Origin: Mycobacterium sp.
GTDB taxonomy: Bacteria; Actinomycetota; Actinomycetes; Mycobacteriales; Mycobacteriaceae
NCBI GenBank assembly: GCA_003987775.1
Contig: RXJD01000020.1
Span: 24,836-88,835, forward strand
DNA length: 64,000 bases
Reading direction: 5' to 3'
Part shown: positions 45,484 to 59,900 of the stretch, piece after piece
How positions within the stretch are numbered: position 1 is the first letter of the stretch
Layout: every line of letters starts with the position of its first letter
Translations under genes and position numbers: made by a program
The notes under the pieces: model-generated
The model's database searches: none
The model's input: the letters and a program-made list of their open reading frames with translations, nothing else
What the model was told of the DNA's origin: nothing

Positions 45484-48400
45484 TTGAACTTTCAGCTCTT
45501 GCCTCCCGAAATTAATTCTTTATTGATGCGGGCAGGCGCCGGTTCGGAGCCGTTACTGACGGCGGCCAACGCCTGGGACGGGTTGGCCGCTGAGCTGGGA
45601 GCCGCGGCGCAATCGTTCGGGTCGGTGACCTCCGGTTTGGCCAACGCCTCATGGCAGGGTCCGGCGTCGGCGGCGATGGCGGCCGCGGCCGCACCGTATG
45701 CCGGGTGGTTGACCGAGGTGGCGGCACAGGCGTCCGTGATGGCCGGGCAGGCCCGGGCGGCCGCGGGGGTGTACGAGGCGGCGCTGACGGCGCTCGTGGA
45801 TCCGCTGACGATCGTCGCCAACCGGCTGCAGCGCACGTCGCTGGCCATGACGAACATCTTCGGCCAGAACACGCCGGCCATTGCGGCCGCCGAGGCAGCC
45901 TACGAACTGATGTGGGCCCAGGATGTGGCCACGATGGCGGGCTATCACGCCGGCGCGGCCGCGGTGGCGTCCGGGTTGCCCGCGTTCGCCGACCTCGTCG
46001 GCGGCGCCAACGCATTCGTCAACGCCGTCCTGACCGACCCCTCGAAGGTGCTCAGCCTCAACGCGGGATGGGCTCATGTCGGCAACTACAACGTCGGCCT
46101 GGGCAACGTCGGTGCGTTCAACCTCGGCGCCGCTAATGCCGGTGTGCGCAATCTGGGCTTCGCGAACGTCGGTGACGGCAATTTCGGGCTGGGCAATGTC
46201 GGAACCGCCAATTGGGGCCTGGGCAATTCCGGCTTGACACTCGGTACCGCCGGTCTGGGTAATGTCGGATTCGGCAATGCCGGGGGCGGCAACGTCGGCC
46301 TTGCGAACATCGGCCTGGGCAATATCGGCTTCGGCAATACCGGCAACAACAACATCGGCATCGGTCTGACCGGTGACAACCTGACCGGCATCGGGGGGCT
46401 CAACTCCGGGCAGGGCAACATCGGCCTGTTCAACTCGGGCACCGACAACGTCGGGTTCTTCAACAGCGGGACCGGCAACTTCGGGTTGTTCAACTCCGGC
46501 AGCTACAGCACCGGTGTGGGCAACGCCGGGATGGGCTCCACCGGGTTCTTCAACACCGGCAACTTCAGCTCAGGGCTGGCGAATGTCGGCCACTACAACA
46601 CCGGCAGCTTCAACATCGGCAACGCCAACACCGGTGACTTCAACCCGGGCAGCGTCAACACCGGCTGGTTCAACACCGGCAACACCAATACGGGAATCGC
46701 CAACTCCGGCAACGTGAACACCGGCGCCTTCATCTCGGGCAACTACAGCAACGGCATGCTGTGGCGCGGTGATTTCCAGGGTCTGTTCGGCTTCGGCGCC
46801 GGATCGTCGATTCCGGCCATTCCCATCGGGATCGGTATCAACGGCGGCATCGGCCCGATCACGCTGTTGCCGATTCCGATCATCCCGGCCATACCGCTGA
46901 ACATCCACTACACCTTCAACATCCCGCCCCTGGCCGTTCCCGACATCACCATTCCGGCATTCTCGGTGGGCACCGGCATACCGATCAACATCGGACCGCT
47001 CACGGTTTCGTCGATCACGCTCGTCGCGCAACAGCAATTTCCGTCTATCGTTTTCTCGGCCGGTCCCTTCAACGCTCTGGGAATCGTCACGATACCGGCG
47101 ACCACCGCCTCCGACGGCACCGTTACCGGGCCGATCCACATTGACACCCGAATTCCCGTGTTGAATTTCAACGTCAACTGGAATACCCCGGAGGTCAAGC
47201 TTTTCCCGAATGCGATCAGCATTCCCGACAACCCGCTGTCGCTGCTCACCAATCTGTCGCTGGGAACCCCGGGATTCACCATCCCCGGATTCAGCATCCC
47301 GGGACAACCGATTCCGTTCACCATCGACATCGATGGCCAGATTGACGGGTTCACCACCCCGGCCATCACCATCGACCGCATTCCGCTGGACGTCGGTGCC
47401 GGCATCCGGATCGGCCCGATCCCGATTCAGGGCATCAACATTCCCGCGTCCCCGGGTTTCGGGAACACGACCACCGCGCCGTCGTCGGGCTTCTTCAACA
47501 GCGGCGCGGGCGGGGTGTCGGGTTTCGGCAACTTCGGGTCCGGTGTCTCAGGCTGGTGGAACCAGGCGGCCGGTGCCCTGGTCGGCACGAGTTCGGGCTA
47601 CCTCAACGCCGCATCGCTGGGTTCGGGCGTGCTGAACGTCGGTTCGGGGGTGTCGGGCTTGTACAACACCGCGGCGGTGGGGGCGCCGGCGGTGGTGTCG
47701 GGTCTGGGCAACGTGGGTCATCACGTAGCGGGCTTATTGACGGCCGGGGACGGGGTGAGCCGGACGCTGATCGCCAACATCGGTCTGGCCGACGTCGGCA
47801 ACTTCAATCTCGGCCTGGGCAATATCGGGGACCTCAACCTGGGGTTGGGCAACCTCGGGTCGCAGAACGTAGGCCTGGGCAATATCGGTGACCTCAACGT
47901 CGGGTTCGCCAATATCGGCAACGGCAATGTCGGGCTGGGCAACTCGGGATTGTCGGCGGGTCTGGCCGGGCTGGGCAATGTCGGATTGGGCAATGCGGGC
48001 AGCAACAACATCGGGTTGGCCAATGCGGGGTTGGGCAATGTCGGGTTGGCCAATACCGGTAGCAACAATCTGGGGATCGGTCTCTCAGGGGAAAACCTGA
48101 CCGGGATCGGGGCGCTGAATTCGGGGTCGGGCAATCTGGGCTTGTTCAACTCCGGGACGGGCAATGTCGGGTTCTTCAACACCGGGACCGGCAACTTCGG
48201 GCTGTTCAACTCCGGCAGTTACAACACCGGCATCGGCAATAGCGGATCGGCCTCTACCGGTCTCTTTAATGCCGGCAACTTCAATACCGGCTTGGGCAAT
48301 GCCGGGCACTACAACTCGGGCAGTTTCAACGCCGGCAACGTCAACACCGGTGATTTCAACCCGGGCAACATCAACAGTGGCTGGTTCAACACCGGACATG

Positions 48401-51400
48401 CCAGCACCGGTATCGCCAACAGCGGCACCACCGACACCGGCGCATTCATGTCCGGCAACTACAGCAACGGCATCCTGTGGCGCGGCAACTACGAAGGCCT
48501 GATCGGCGCCTACTTCGCCCCCACCATCTCCCGGTTCCCCGTCACGCTGCACGTCGCCGGTCTGGTCGGCCCCATCCACGTCGCGCCCATCCCGGTCCCG
48601 GCGGTCCACTTCGCCGTCACCAACGCGGCGGTCGGCCTGGGCCCGATCAACGTCGCGCCCATCACCGTCCCGGCGATCCCCATCGACGCGGTGGGTTCGG
48701 TTGACCTGGCAGCCAATTCGATCGCTCCGATCCGGCTTCTCGACCAGCTCGGTGGCGCCGTTTCGGCACGCATCGGCTCGTTCTTCTTCAACAATCCCTT
48801 CGTCGCGATCGACAAGTACGGCAACCCGAACGGGTTCTTCCTGTCGAACCTGTCGCTGGGCGGGGTGCGGATCAGCGGCCCCAGCCCGGGCAGCGACATC
48901 CCGCTGCGGATCACCTTTGCCAGCGACGCGCTGACCCTGCTCCCGAACGGGTTCTCCATTCCGGGCCAGACGGTGGCCACGGTCAACGTATCCGGCGGCA
49001 ACGACGCCTTCACGTTCTTCCCGAACGGCCTGACCATCCCGAAGGCCTCCGCCGGGGTGGCAAACCTCGTCGGTGGCATCGACGCCTTCACCCTGTTGCC
49101 CAACGGCTTCACGCTCAGCATCCCGGCCACTGTCGACGGCGTCGCCTACGTCGGGGAGATCCCCATTCAGCTGATCAACCTGCCGGCGACGCCCGGGTTC
49201 GGCAACTCGACCACCACCCCCTCCTCGGGCTTCTTCAACACCGGCCCGGGCGGGGGGTCCGGGTGGGGCAACTCGGGCGTCGGTTTGTCGGGCCTGTGGA
49301 ACCAGGCTTCGAGCGCGCTGACGGGCACGACGTCAGGCCTCGCCAACTTCGGTGGGCTCGGATCCGGCCTGCTGAACTCCGGCGCCGGAGTGTCGGGTTT
49401 CTTCAATACCGCCGCGCTGGGGTCGCCCGCCCTGGTCTCGGGTCTGGGCAACATCGGTCACCACCTATCCGGACTTTTCCTGGCCGGCACCACCCTCAAT
49501 GCCGGCAGCAGCATCGCCAATATCGGGTGGGCCGACCTGGGCGTCGGCAACCTCGGTTTCGGCAACGTCGGCGACGTCAACCTGGGTGCGGCCAACATCG
49601 GGGTGCAGAACCTGGGCCTGGGCAACATCGGCACCAGCAACGTCGGATTCGCCAACGTCGGCACGTCCAATTACGGCTTCGGCAACTCCGGTCTGTCGGT
49701 GGGTCTGCCCGGTATCGGCAACGTCGGCTTCGGCAACGCCGGCGGCGGCAACATCGGGCTGGCCAACCTGGGCCTGGGCAACATCGGATTCGCCAACACC
49801 GGCAACAACAACATCGGCATCGGACTGGTGGGGGACAACCTCACCGGTATCGGTGGGCTCAATTCCGGGCAGGGCAACGTCGGGTTGTTCAACTCCGGCA
49901 CCAACAACGTCGGGTTCTTCAACACCGGCACCGGCAACTTCGGCCTGTTCAACTCCGGCAATTACAACACCGGCATCGGCAACTCGGGGACGGCTTCCAC
50001 CGGTCTCTTTAATGCCGGCAACTTCAACACCGGACTGGCCAACACCGGGCACTACAACTCCGGCAGCTTCAACGCCGGCGACACCAACACCGGCGACTTC
50101 AACCCGGGCGACATCAACACCGGCTGGTTCAACACCGGCCACTCCAACACCGGCCTGCTGAACTCCGGCACCCTCAACACCGGCGCCTTCATCAGCGGCT
50201 ACGGCAATAACGGCCTGTTCTGGCGGGGCTACAACGCCGGCCAAGCCAGCTTCTACTACGGCATCACGATCCCCGAGTTCCCGATCCACATCGTCACTAC
50301 CGGCGGCGTCGGCCCTATCGTCATCCCGGACATCGACATCCTGCCGCCGCTGCACATCGACCTCAGCGGAGCAGCCAACTACGGCTTCACATTGCCCGAC
50401 CTCCCGATTCCGGCCATTCACATCGGCTTTGGCGGTGGGGCCAACGTCAACTTCGAGGCGCCGGCCACCACCTTGCTCTCCGCGTTGAATGTCACCGGAA
50501 ACGTCACCGCCGGCCCGCTCACCGCCTCGAACATCGTCCTCAATCCCTTCAACATCAACCTGGCGATTCCCCAAGCGCTGCAAGATCCGCCCTTCAACCT
50601 GCCGCCGTCCATCGGCTTCGAACTGGTCGCCCCGCTGATCCTCGATTTCGTGACCCTCGGCGGCCTGTCAGTGCCGATCCAGCAGGCTATGGATCCCATT
50701 GCTTTGCAGGCGATTTCAATCAGCCAGGCGATCCCGATCGACATCCCGCCGATCGATATCCCGGCGCAGACGATCAAGGGGATGTCGATGAGCGACATCC
50801 TGCCGCTCAACTACTCGCTGGACACCCCGGCCATCTCCCTGACCGGCATGACCATCCCGGCGATCCCGCTGAACTACGACATTCCGCTGACGGCGGGTCC
50901 GTTCCACATCTCGATCATCGACCTCAAGCCGGTCCCGGGCTTCGGAAATTCGAGCACTGCGCCCTCCTCCGGATTCTTCAACTCCGGTGCCGGCGGCGGA
51001 TCGGGCTTTTTCAACGCGGGTTCGGCCATCTCGGGTCTGCTCAACCAGGCCGCCAAAGAATCGATGCTGGGGACCCTCTCCGGCCTGGGCAACACCGGCG
51101 GCCTGTCCTCGGGATTACTCAACTCCGGCACCGCCATCTCGGGCCTGTTCAACGTCACCGGTGTGGACTTCAACACCCCCGCGTTCATCTCGGGTTTCAG
51201 CAACCTCGGCGACCATCTGTCCGGGATCTCCTACAAGGGCCTGTACGCGATGATCACCTATCCCTCCGGCCCCAGCGTCATCTCCGAATTCTTCGACAAC
51301 GTCATCGCCGAACTGGAAAACCTCGACATTCGCAACGCGCTCAACCTCGGCAACGTCGGCGGTATCAATGCCGGCTTCGGCAACCTCGGCGACCTCAATT

Positions 51401-54400
51401 TCGGGGCGGGCAACTCCGGCAACACCAACTTCGGCTTCGGCAACTTCGGCGCCCAGAACTTCGGCTTCGGCAACCTCGGCGACGGCAACGTCGGGTTCGG
51501 CAACATCGGTGACGGCAACTTCGGATTCGGCAACTCAGGCCTGACCGCGGGACTGGCCGGTCTGGGCAACGTCGGCTTCGGCAACGCCGGCAACGCCAAC
51601 ACCGGCTTCGCCAACGCCGGCCTGGGCAATATCGGCTTCGCCAACACCGGCAACAACAACATCGGCATCGGCCTGTCCGGCGACAATCTCACCGGCATCG
51701 GCGCGCTGAATTCCGGAAGCGGCAATATCGGCCTGTTCAACTCGGGGACCGGCAACGTCGGCTTCTTCAACACCGGCACCGGCAACTTCGGATTGTTCAA
51801 CTCGGGCAGCTACAACACCGGCATCGGCAACAGCGGATCGGTCTCTACTGGTCTTTTCAATGCCGGCAATTTCGACACCGGCGTGGCCAACACCGGGCAC
51901 TACAACACCGGCAGCTTCAACGTCGGCGACGCCAACACCGGCGACTTCAACCCGGGCAACGTCAACACCGGCTGGTTCAACGTCGGCAACACCAACACCG
52001 GGCTGTTCAACACCGGCAACGTCAACACCGGCGCCTTCAACTCCGGCAACTTCAACAACGGCGCCCTGTGGACCGGTGACTGGCACGGCACCTTCGGCTT
52101 CCGCTACGACCTGCAAATCCCGGCGAGCACGATTTTCGACTTCGACCAGACCTTCGACTTCGGGCCCATCAAACTCAGCGACCCCATTCACATTCCGGGA
52201 ATGTCGCTGTTCGACGTCCACCAGATCATCAATGTCGGGCCCTACGTCATCCCACAGGTCGATATTCCGGCGTTCGAGCTCGATATTCACCAGACTTTGG
52301 AGATCCCGCCGATCGTCTTCCTGCAGGGCATGACGCTCGGCGGACAGACCTACACCATGCCGTTCAACAACCCGCCCGGCCTCGCCTCGGAATTCACCCT
52401 GCCGATCGTCAAGGTGCGGGTTCCGCTGATCAGTGATGCCGTGTGGACCATCGGGCAACCCAACGGCCTCGGATTCGACGGCAACGCCGGCTGGGCACGG
52501 GAACCGGTCACAGGCATCACCTTCTACACCGGCACCGGCTTCGCCACGTCCGGCTACAACTCGATCACCATTCCGGTCATCAATATCCCGACGATCATGA
52601 CCGACGCCATTCCGCTGAATATCGACATCAGCGGCGGGCTGCCGGCCTTCACCCTGTTCCCCGGCGGACTCAACATTCCGCAGAACGCCATTCCGTTCAC
52701 TATCGACGCCACCGGAATTCTCGACCCGATCACCATTTTCCCGAACGGTCTCACAATCGATTCGCTGCCCCTGCACGCGGCGCTGAACGTCACCATGCCG
52801 CAGAGCAGCGTCACGCTGATCGATATCCCGCGGACCGCGGGCTTCGGCAACACCTCGCCGACACCGTCGTCCGGTTTCTTCAACAGCGGCGCAGGTGGGG
52901 TGTCCGGCTTCGGCAACTTCGGTGCGGGCGTGTCGGGCTGGTGGAACCAGGCGACGAGCGCCTTCGCCGGGTCCGCATCCGGCGTGCTCAACGCCGGCTC
53001 GCTGCACTCGGGGCTGATGAACTTCGGCTCAGGGGTGTCCGGCCTGTTCAACACCAGCACGCTGCCGCTGGGAACACCCGCGGAGCTCTCGGGAATCGGC
53101 AATGTCGGCCAGCACCTGGCCGGGCTTTTCACCGCGGGGACGACGGGCAACCAGAGCCCCATCGTCAACGTCGGGCTGGCCGACGTGGGCAACCTCAACG
53201 TCGGACTGGGCAACATCGGCAGCTGGAACCTGGGCGCTGCCAACATCGGCCTGCAGAACCTGGGCTTCGGCAACGTCGGTGACGGCAATCTGGGACTGGG
53301 CAATGTCGGAAGCAGCAACGTCGGGTTCGGCAATGCCGGCCTGACGGTGGGACTGCCGGGCATCGGCAACGTCGGCTTCGCCAACGCCGGCGGTGGCAAC
53401 GTCGGCCTGGCCAACGTCGGACTGGGCAATATCGGGTTCGCCAACAGCGGCAACAACAACATCGGCATCGGCCTGGTCGGGGACAACCTGACCGGCATCG
53501 GCGCGCTGAATTCCGGAAGCGGCAATATCGGCCTGTTCAACTCGGGGACCGGGAACGTCGGGTTCTTCAATACCGGCACCGGCAACTTCGGGTTGTTCAA
53601 CTCCGGCAACTACAACACCGGTATCGGCAATAGCGGAACGGCCTCTACTGGGTTCTTTAATGCGGGCAATTTCAATACCGGCCTGGCCAACCCCGGTCAT
53701 TACAACACCGGCAGCTTCAACGCCGGCAGCACCAACAGCGGCGACTTCAACCCGGGCAACATCAACACCGGCTGGTTCAACACCGGCGATGCCAACACCG
53801 GCTTCGTCAACACCGGCAACGTCGGCACCGGCGCATTCATGTCGGGCAACTACAGCAACGGCCTGTTCTGGCGCGGGGAATACCAGGGCCTGTTCGGCCT
53901 GCACTACGAATATCCGCTGCCGCACATTCCGTTGCTGGACATTCACGGCAGCGGCGAGTTCGGCCCCGTGGTCATTCCCCCCATCCCGATCCCGGCCACC
54001 CACCTGCAACTGGGCGGGAACGTCGCGATGGGCTCGTTCACCATTCCGCAGATCGACATCCCCGCGCTCAACCCCGACATCATCGGAAGCATCGGGTTCG
54101 GTCCGATCCATGTCCCGTCCGTCCACATCCCCGGCATCGACTCCATCAAAGTCGTCATGCACACCGACCCGGTGCGGGGACCGAACACAGCTATCAGTCC
54201 GTTCCTCATCTGGACGGAGGGTGACAGGTCCGGCATCTACCTTGGCCCCACTTACTATTCGTTCGGCGCGGATTACTTCCCGTCGTCGATCCTTGATCCC
54301 CCCACGCCGTTCGCGGTCAACAACATCACGGCCAATGGTGGCCTGGCGGGCGAAGCCAACACCTTCATCAACATCGTCACCCAAGGCTTCAACACCCCCG

Positions 54401-56682
54401 AACTCAACATCGGCCGGATTCCCGCGGGTTTCCACGTACCCGGCTTCGTCGACCCGATCACCGTCTTCCCCGGCGGCGTGACGTTCCCGGCGGCCAACCT
54501 GGTCAACCTCGGCGTCAGCGCCGGCAGCCTGGGCGTCGACATCCCGGCGATCACCTTCCCGCAGATCCTGGGCAACGTCGACGGCACCGTGTACGTGATC
54601 TCCAGCAACATCCCGTTCGTCAACATCCCGGCCACACCGGGCATCGGCAACATGACGACCGTCCCGTCGTCCGGCTTCTTCAACAGCGGGGCCGGTGGGG
54701 GTTCGGGCTGGGGCAACTTCGGTGCCGGCATGTCCGGTTGGTGGAACCAGGCGCACAACGCATTGCTGGGCACGGGTTCGGGTTACTTCAACGTCGGCAC
54801 GCTGAATTCCGGCCTGCTCAACTTCGGTTCGGGGGTGTCGGGGTTCTACAACACCGCAGCCCTGGGGGCGCCGGCGTTGGTGTCGGGTTTGAACAACGTG
54901 GGTCATCACGTGGCGGGGTTGTTGACGGCCGGGGACGGGGTGAGCCGGACGCTGATCGCCAACGTCGGTCTGGCCGACGTCGGCAACTTCAACCTGGGCC
55001 TGGGCAATCTCGGGGACGTCAACCTGGGGTTGGGCAACCTCGGGTCGCAGAACCTGGGCCTGGGCAACATCGGCGACCTCAATGTCGGGTTCGCCAATGT
55101 CGGGCACGGCAACGTCGGGTTCGGCAACGGCGGGTTGTCGGCCGGTCTGGCCGGGTTGGGCAACGTCGGGCTGGGCAATGCCGGCAACAACAACGTCGGG
55201 CTGGCCAATGTGGGCCTGGGCAATATCGGGCTGGCCAACACCGGCAACAACAACGTGGGTATCGGGCTGAGCGGCGACAACCTGACCGGAATCGGAGCGC
55301 TGAATTCGGGGTCGGGCAATCTGGGCTTGTTCAACTCCGGGACCGGCAATGTCGGGTTCTTCAACACCGGCACCGGCAACTTCGGTCTGTTCAACTCGGG
55401 CAACTACAACACCGGCATCGGCAATGCCGGCACGGCGTCCACGGGGCTGTTCAACGCCGGGAATTTCAACACCGGTCTGGGCAATGCCGGGCACTACAAC
55501 TCGGGCAGCTTCAACGCCGGCAACGTCAACACCGGCGACTTCAACCCGGGCGACATCAACAGTGGCTGGTTCAACACCGGACATGCCAGCACCGGCTTCG
55601 TCAACACCGGCAGCATCGACACCGGCGCGTTCATGTCCGGCAACTTCAGCAACGGCATCCTCTGGCGTGGCAACTACCAGGGCCTGGCCGGCGTCGCACT
55701 CGGTTACACCGTGCCGCAGTTCCCGGCGGTCGGTGGCGACCTGATCGGCGGCGTCGGGCCGATCACGGTGCTGCCACCGATCCAGATTCCGTCAATCCCG
55801 TTGTACATCAACACAAATGGTGGCATCGGCCCGGTCAGCATCCCGTCCATCCCGATTCCCTCGATCCACCTCGGCATCAACCCCACCCTGGATATCGGCC
55901 CGATCAGCGTCGGCCAATTCAGTGTCAGCGTCCCCGGCTTCGTGGTGAACTACAGCACTGCCCCGAGCACGTCCATCTCCGGGGGCAGTTCAGACTTCGT
56001 CGTGGTCGCCAGCTACGCCCTGCGCGTACCCGGAGCGATCACGATCTCGGGCAGCCAGGCCGGTATCCCCGGCTCGTCGCCGGGATTCACCGTGAACCCG
56101 ATTACGATTCTGGCCGGGACGGCGACGTTCCCCGGGTTCACCATTCCACTGGAACCGATCCACATCGGGCTACCGGTATCCCTGGCCATCCCCGGCTCCG
56201 GCATTCCCGGCGGCGGGATCCCCAACATCCCGCTGAACTTCGGGCTGAACTTCGCCACGCCCGCCTTCGGGCTCCCGACCGCCGTCATCGACCGGATACC
56301 GCTGGACCTGCATGTCACGTCGACCGTCGGTCCGATCGAGATTCCGATCGTCGATTTCGGTCGTACTCCGGGCTTCTGGAACACGACCCTGCTGCCGTCA
56401 TCGGGCTTCTTCAACGTCGGCGGCGGCGGGGGCTCGGGCTTCTGGAATTCCGGGGCGGGGCTGTCCGGGTTCCTGAACGCGATCTCCGACCCGTTGCTCG
56501 GATCGTCATCGGGAGCCCTCAACTTCGGCACGCAGCTCTCCGGGCTGCTCAACCGCGGCGCCGGCATGTCGGGGGTGTTCAACACCAGCACGCTCGACCT
56601 GATCACCCAGGCGTTCAACTCCGGCTGGATGAATGTCGGCCAGAAACTCTCCGGCCTGATTTATATCGGAACAGGGCCCTGA
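45484..56682 (+). CDS. Giant PPE-MPTR protein (3,732 aa)
   Basis: Residues 1 to about 175 are a PPE domain: [24 protein letters not shown] (W57, G59), [26 protein letters not shown]. The rest alternates major polymorphic tandem repeat arrays (NxGxGNxG, such as [11 protein letters not shown]) with Ile/Pro-rich beta segments. Each array ends in a GFGN..PSSGFFN block followed by a variable SG..W/LNQA stretch. Six such blocks occur near 47.5, 49.2, 50.9, 52.8, 54.6 and 56.4 kb, so the protein is built of units of about 1.75 kb. PPE-MPTR proteins are ESX-5 substrates at the cell surface. TTG 45484 is chosen because GGAAGG ends 8 nt upstream and gives MNFQLLPPE. The frame opens at GTG 45475. Confidence 0.92.
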   Translation: MNFQLLPPEINSLLMRAGAGSEPLLTAANAWDGLAAELGAAAQSFGSVTSGLANASWQGPASAAMAAAAAPYAGWLTEVAAQASVMAGQARAAAGVYEAALTALVDPLTIVANRLQRTSLAMTNIFGQNTPAIAAAEAAYELMWAQDVATMAGYHAGAAAVASGLPAFADLVGGANAFVNAVLTDPSKVLSLNAGWAHVGNYNVGLGNVGAFNLGAANAGVRNLGFANVGDGNFGLGNVGTANWGLGNSGLTLGTAGLGNVGFGNAGGGNVGLANIGLGNIGFGNTGNNNIGIGLTGDNLTGIGGLNSGQGNIGLFNSGTDNVGFFNSGTGNFGLFNSGSYSTGVGNAGMGSTGFFNTGNFSSGLANVGHYNTGSFNIGNANTGDFNPGSVNTGWFNTGNTNTGIANSGNVNTGAFISGNYSNGMLWRGDFQGLFGFGAGSSIPAIPIGIGINGGIGPITLLPIPIIPAIPLNIHYTFNIPPLAVPDITIPAFSVGTGIPINIGPLTVSSITLVAQQQFPSIVFSAGPFNALGIVTIPATTASDGTVTGPIHIDTRIPVLNFNVNWNTPEVKLFPNAISIPDNPLSLLTNLSLGTPGFTIPGFSIPGQPIPFTIDIDGQIDGFTTPAITIDRIPLDVGAGIRIGPIPIQGINIPASPGFGNTTTAPSSGFFNSGAGGVSGFGNFGSGVSGWWNQAAGALVGTSSGYLNAASLGSGVLNVGSGVSGLYNTAAVGAPAVVSGLGNVGHHVAGLLTAGDGVSRTLIANIGLADVGNFNLGLGNIGDLNLGLGNLGSQNVGLGNIGDLNVGFANIGNGNVGLGNSGLSAGLAGLGNVGLGNAGSNNIGLANAGLGNVGLANTGSNNLGIGLSGENLTGIGALNSGSGNLGLFNSGTGNVGFFNTGTGNFGLFNSGSYNTGIGNSGSASTGLFNAGNFNTGLGNAGHYNSGSFNAGNVNTGDFNPGNINSGWFNTGHASTGIANSGTTDTGAFMSGNYSNGILWRGNYEGLIGAYFAPTISRFPVTLHVAGLVGPIHVAPIPVPAVHFAVTNAAVGLGPINVAPITVPAIPIDAVGSVDLAANSIAPIRLLDQLGGAVSARIGSFFFNNPFVAIDKYGNPNGFFLSNLSLGGVRISGPSPGSDIPLRITFASDALTLLPNGFSIPGQTVATVNVSGGNDAFTFFPNGLTIPKASAGVANLVGGIDAFTLLPNGFTLSIPATVDGVAYVGEIPIQLINLPATPGFGNSTTTPSSGFFNTGPGGGSGWGNSGVGLSGLWNQASSALTGTTSGLANFGGLGSGLLNSGAGVSGFFNTAALGSPALVSGLGNIGHHLSGLFLAGTTLNAGSSIANIGWADLGVGNLGFGNVGDVNLGAANIGVQNLGLGNIGTSNVGFANVGTSNYGFGNSGLSVGLPGIGNVGFGNAGGGNIGLANLGLGNIGFANTGNNNIGIGLVGDNLTGIGGLNSGQGNVGLFNSGTNNVGFFNTGTGNFGLFNSGNYNTGIGNSGTASTGLFNAGNFNTGLANTGHYNSGSFNAGDTNTGDFNPGDINTGWFNTGHSNTGLLNSGTLNTGAFISGYGNNGLFWRGYNAGQASFYYGITIPEFPIHIVTTGGVGPIVIPDIDILPPLHIDLSGAANYGFTLPDLPIPAIHIGFGGGANVNFEAPATTLLSALNVTGNVTAGPLTASNIVLNPFNINLAIPQALQDPPFNLPPSIGFELVAPLILDFVTLGGLSVPIQQAMDPIALQAISISQAIPIDIPPIDIPAQTIKGMSMSDILPLNYSLDTPAISLTGMTIPAIPLNYDIPLTAGPFHISIIDLKPVPGFGNSSTAPSSGFFNSGAGGGSGFFNAGSAISGLLNQAAKESMLGTLSGLGNTGGLSSGLLNSGTAISGLFNVTGVDFNTPAFISGFSNLGDHLSGISYKGLYAMITYPSGPSVISEFFDNVIAELENLDIRNALNLGNVGGINAGFGNLGDLNFGAGNSGNTNFGFGNFGAQNFGFGNLGDGNVGFGNIGDGNFGFGNSGLTAGLAGLGNVGFGNAGNANTGFANAGLGNIGFANTGNNNIGIGLSGDNLTGIGALNSGSGNIGLFNSGTGNVGFFNTGTGNFGLFNSGSYNTGIGNSGSVSTGLFNAGNFDTGVANTGHYNTGSFNVGDANTGDFNPGNVNTGWFNVGNTNTGLFNTGNVNTGAFNSGNFNNGALWTGDWHGTFGFRYDLQIPASTIFDFDQTFDFGPIKLSDPIHIPGMSLFDVHQIINVGPYVIPQVDIPAFELDIHQTLEIPPIVFLQGMTLGGQTYTMPFNNPPGLASEFTLPIVKVRVPLISDAVWTIGQPNGLGFDGNAGWAREPVTGITFYTGTGFATSGYNSITIPVINIPTIMTDAIPLNIDISGGLPAFTLFPGGLNIPQNAIPFTIDATGILDPITIFPNGLTIDSLPLHAALNVTMPQSSVTLIDIPRTAGFGNTSPTPSSGFFNSGAGGVSGFGNFGAGVSGWWNQATSAFAGSASGVLNAGSLHSGLMNFGSGVSGLFNTSTLPLGTPAELSGIGNVGQHLAGLFTAGTTGNQSPIVNVGLADVGNLNVGLGNIGSWNLGAANIGLQNLGFGNVGDGNLGLGNVGSSNVGFGNAGLTVGLPGIGNVGFANAGGGNVGLANVGLGNIGFANSGNNNIGIGLVGDNLTGIGALNSGSGNIGLFNSGTGNVGFFNTGTGNFGLFNSGNYNTGIGNSGTASTGFFNAGNFNTGLANPGHYNTGSFNAGSTNSGDFNPGNINTGWFNTGDANTGFVNTGNVGTGAFMSGNYSNGLFWRGEYQGLFGLHYEYPLPHIPLLDIHGSGEFGPVVIPPIPIPATHLQLGGNVAMGSFTIPQIDIPALNPDIIGSIGFGPIHVPSVHIPGIDSIKVVMHTDPVRGPNTAISPFLIWTEGDRSGIYLGPTYYSFGADYFPSSILDPPTPFAVNNITANGGLAGEANTFINIVTQGFNTPELNIGRIPAGFHVPGFVDPITVFPGGVTFPAANLVNLGVSAGSLGVDIPAITFPQILGNVDGTVYVISSNIPFVNIPATPGIGNMTTVPSSGFFNSGAGGGSGWGNFGAGMSGWWNQAHNALLGTGSGYFNVGTLNSGLLNFGSGVSGFYNTAALGAPALVSGLNNVGHHVAGLLTAGDGVSRTLIANVGLADVGNFNLGLGNLGDVNLGLGNLGSQNLGLGNIGDLNVGFANVGHGNVGFGNGGLSAGLAGLGNVGLGNAGNNNVGLANVGLGNIGLANTGNNNVGIGLSGDNLTGIGALNSGSGNLGLFNSGTGNVGFFNTGTGNFGLFNSGNYNTGIGNAGTASTGLFNAGNFNTGLGNAGHYNSGSFNAGNVNTGDFNPGDINSGWFNTGHASTGFVNTGSIDTGAFMSGNFSNGILWRGNYQGLAGVALGYTVPQFPAVGGDLIGGVGPITVLPPIQIPSIPLYINTNGGIGPVSIPSIPIPSIHLGINPTLDIGPISVGQFSVSVPGFVVNYSTAPSTSISGGSSDFVVVASYALRVPGAITISGSQAGIPGSSPGFTVNPITILAGTATFPGFTIPLEPIHIGLPVSLAIPGSGIPGGGIPNIPLNFGLNFATPAFGLPTAVIDRIPLDLHVTSTVGPIEIPIVDFGRTPGFWNTTLLPSSGFFNVGGGGGSGFWNSGAGLSGFLNAISDPLLGSSSGALNFGTQLSGLLNRGAGMSGVFNTSTLDLITQAFNSGWMNVGQKLSGLIYIGTGP
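47741..48200 (+). repeat. Recently duplicated MPTR block inside giant PPE 1 (partner at 54,926-55,385)
   Basis: The stretch around CGGCCGGGGACGGGGTGAGC in this block recurs with the same reading frame about 7,185 bases downstream. Long exact runs are shared, including one of more than 40 bases beginning GCGCTGAATTCGGGGTCGGG, and synonymous positions are nearly identical between the blocks. This suggests recent duplication or gene conversion within one gene. Confidence 0.7.
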
Positions 56683-56712
56683 TCCGCGCCTTAGCCAGTG
56701 CCACGGGCGGCT

Positions 56713-56725
56713 GTGCACTCTGCAC
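56713..56725. promoter_or_regulatory. GTGCA-CTC-TGCAC motif upstream of giant PPE 2
   Basis: Perfect 5-bp arms around CTC, 201 bases before the second PPE start and shortly after the first PPE stop. It shares TGTGCACT-y-TGCAC with the palindrome upstream of giant PPE 1 at nearly the same distance. Confidence 0.5.
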
Positions 56726-56796
56726 TATTTAGCCGGACCGATGTGGGCAATTTGACCTTGGGTCACCGTATTGCGCAGAGCATCATTGGTCGCGCG

Positions 56797-56817
56797 CCGC
56801 GTCGCGTTCCGACGCGG
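56797..56817. terminator. Hairpin between the giant PPE genes, possible terminator
   Basis: CCGCGTCG-CGTTC-CGACGCGG is a perfect 8-bp stem with a 5-base loop, about 115 bases after the first PPE stop. No U tract follows. Confidence 0.4.
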
Positions 56818-56913
56818 TGTAGATGTTCGAATGGCTCACCAAATAACAACCACACAAATTTCTAATCAGGGTTTGCGTGGATTGCACTGAAAGACTACGA
56901 GGTGGCGAGGCGG

Positions 56914-59900
56914 GTGAGCTTCCATGCATTCCCCCCCGAAGTAAATTCCATCTTGATGTATGGCGGCGCGGGTGTGGGACCTTTGCTGGACGCGGCCGCT
57001 GCGTGGGACGTACTGGCCTCCGAGCTGAGTTCGGTCGCGACGTCGTTCGACTCGCTGACCGCGGGCCTGGCGGATGCTTCCTGGCGCGGCGCGTCGTCGC
57101 TGGCGATGACGGCCGCCGCCGCGTCGTACTCGGGCTGCCTGGATTCGGCGGCCGCCGCCGCGGAGGCGACCGCCGGGCAGGTCCGGGTTGCGGCCGCCGT
57201 GTTCGAGGCGGCGCTGGCGGGGACGGTCCACCCGCTGCTGATCACCGCGAACAGGACCCACCTGTGGTCGTTGGTGTTGTCGAATCTGTTTGGGCAGAAC
57301 ACACCGGCCATCGCGACCGCCGAGGCCGCCTACGAGCAGATGTGGGCCCAGGATGTGGCGGCAATGGCCGGCTACCATGCGGGTGCCGCGGCGGCGTTGG
57401 CCCCCCTGCCGTCGTTTGCTGACATGGTCAAGACGCTCACCTTGAACGCCGGACTTGCCCAGGTCGGCAATGGCAACATCGGCGCGGGGAACGTGGGGAT
57501 CCTGAATCTGGGCGCGGCCAATGCCGGCACCCAGAACCTGGGTTTCGCGAATTCCGGGAGTCTAAACCTTGGTCTGAGCAATATCGGTGACGCGAATTTC
57601 GGATTCGGTAATTCCGCACTCGGATTGCTGGCCGGCGGCAATATCGGTCTGGCCAACGCCGGCATGAACAACGTTGGTTTCGGCAACATGGGCTCGGGCA
57701 ATCTCGGATTCGCCAACACCGGCACGGGCAACGTTGGTATCGGACTGAGCGGCAACAACCTGACGGGTATCGCCGGGGTGAATTCGGGGACCGGCAATAT
57801 AGGGTTGTTCAACTCGGGCACCGGCAACATCGGCTTTTTCAACACCGGCACCGGCAACTTCGGCCTGTTCAACTCGGGCAGTTACAACGCCGGGCTGGGC
57901 AATTCGGGGTTGGCGAGCACCGGCTTCTTCAATGTCGGCGATTTCAACACGGGTCTGGGGAACACCGGCAACTACAACACCGGCAGCTTCAACGCGGGCA
58001 GCTTCAACACCGGCGACGTCAACCCGGGCAACGTGAACACCGGATGGTTCAACACCGGCAACATCAACACCGGCGTCGCGAATGCGGGCAACGTCAACAC
58101 CGGCGCCTTCGTGTCCGGCAACTACAGCAACGGACTGTTGTGGCGCGGCGACTACCAGGGCCTGTGGGGGTCCGAGGCGGGCTTCTCGATCCCGCCCATC
58201 CCGATCCGGTTGGGCCTCGTCGGCGGCATCGGCCCCATCACCTTGCTGCCCATCCCGATTCTCCCCACCATCCCGTTGAACATCCATCACACGTTTTACC
58301 TTCCGCCCCTTGTCATTCCGGACATCGTGGTACCCGCATTCGGCGGTGGCACCCCCATCTCGATCAGCGTCGGGCCGCTCACCCTCTCCCCACTGAAACT
58401 TGCCAACGCCCAACAGTGGGGGCCGCTCAACGTGACCATCCCCGCCGGCAACCTGGGCACCAACGTGGGGATCCCGGGCGTGATCCAAATCCCGGCGATG
58501 CAAACGATTTCCAGTGACGGCACCGTCAGTACCACCGGTCCTATCCGGATCAACACCAACTTCCCCGCGCTGAACCTGGTGATGAACTGGAATACGCCGG
58601 CGATCACGGCGTTCCCGGACGGTATCGCCGTCCCCAATGCGGCACTCGATCTGCTCACCACGTTGTCGGTGGGAACCCCGGGGTTCACCATCCCGGGTTT
58701 CAGCATCCCCGGGGATCCGATTCCGGTGACGATCGACATCTCCGGGCAGATCGACGGGTTCACCATTCCGGCGATCACCATCGACCGCATCCCGCTGGAC
58801 ATCGGGGCAGGCATCACCGTCGGGCCCATCCCGGTCCATCTCCTCGACATGCCGGCAAGCCCCGGTTTCGGGAATACAACGACGGCACCGTCGTCGGGAT
58901 TCTTCAACACCGGCGCGGGCGGGACATCGGGGTTCGGCAACGCCGGATCGAGCCTGTCGGGGTGGTGGAACCAGGCGTCCGGCGCGTTGACGGGGGCGGG
59001 TTCCGGGGTGGGCAACGCCGGCACCTGGAGTTCGGGCCTGCTGAACTGGGGCTCAGGGATTTCGGGCGTCTACAACACCAGCGGGCTGGACATGACGGCT
59101 CCCGGGGTGGTCTCCGGCCTGGGCAATGTGGGCCACAACTTGGCCGGGATGGTGTCGATCGGCACCGCGCTCAATCGGACGGTCATGGCCAACTTCGGAT
59201 TCGCCGACGTCGGCAACTTCAACCTCGGACTGGGCAATGTCGGGGACTACAACCTGGGCCTGGGCAACCTCGGCGGGTACAACCTGGGTCTGGGCAACGT
59301 CGGGGACGCAAACTTCGGGTTCGCCAACCTGGGGCACGGCAATATCGGGTTCGGTAACTCGGGTGTGGCGTTGGGCCTGCCGGGCCTGGGCAACCTCGGG
59401 TTCGGCAACGCCGGCAGCGGCAACTTCGGTGCCGCCAACACCGGCCTGGACAACATCGGGTTCGCCAACACCGGCAACAACAACATCGGTATCGGGCTCA
59501 ACGGCGACAATCTGACCGGCTTCGGCTACCTGAACACCGGCAGCGCGAATATCGGCTTGTTCAACTCAGGCACCGGCAACACCGGGTTCTTCAACAGCGG
59601 CAACGGGAACTTCGGGTTGTTCAACTCGGGCGACTTCAACACCGGCATCGGCAATAGCGGAACCGGATCGACTGGGCTCTTTAACGCGGGCAACTTCAAC
59701 ACCGGACTGGCCAACGCCGGCCACTACAACACCGGCAACTTCAACGTCGGCAGCACCAACACCGGCGACCTCAACCCGGGCAGCATCAACACCGGATGGT
59801 TCAACACCGGGCACGCCGGCACCGGCTTTGCCAACTCGGGTTCGGTGAGCACCGGAGCCTTCATGTCGGGCAACTACAGCAACGGCGTCTTCTGGCGGGG

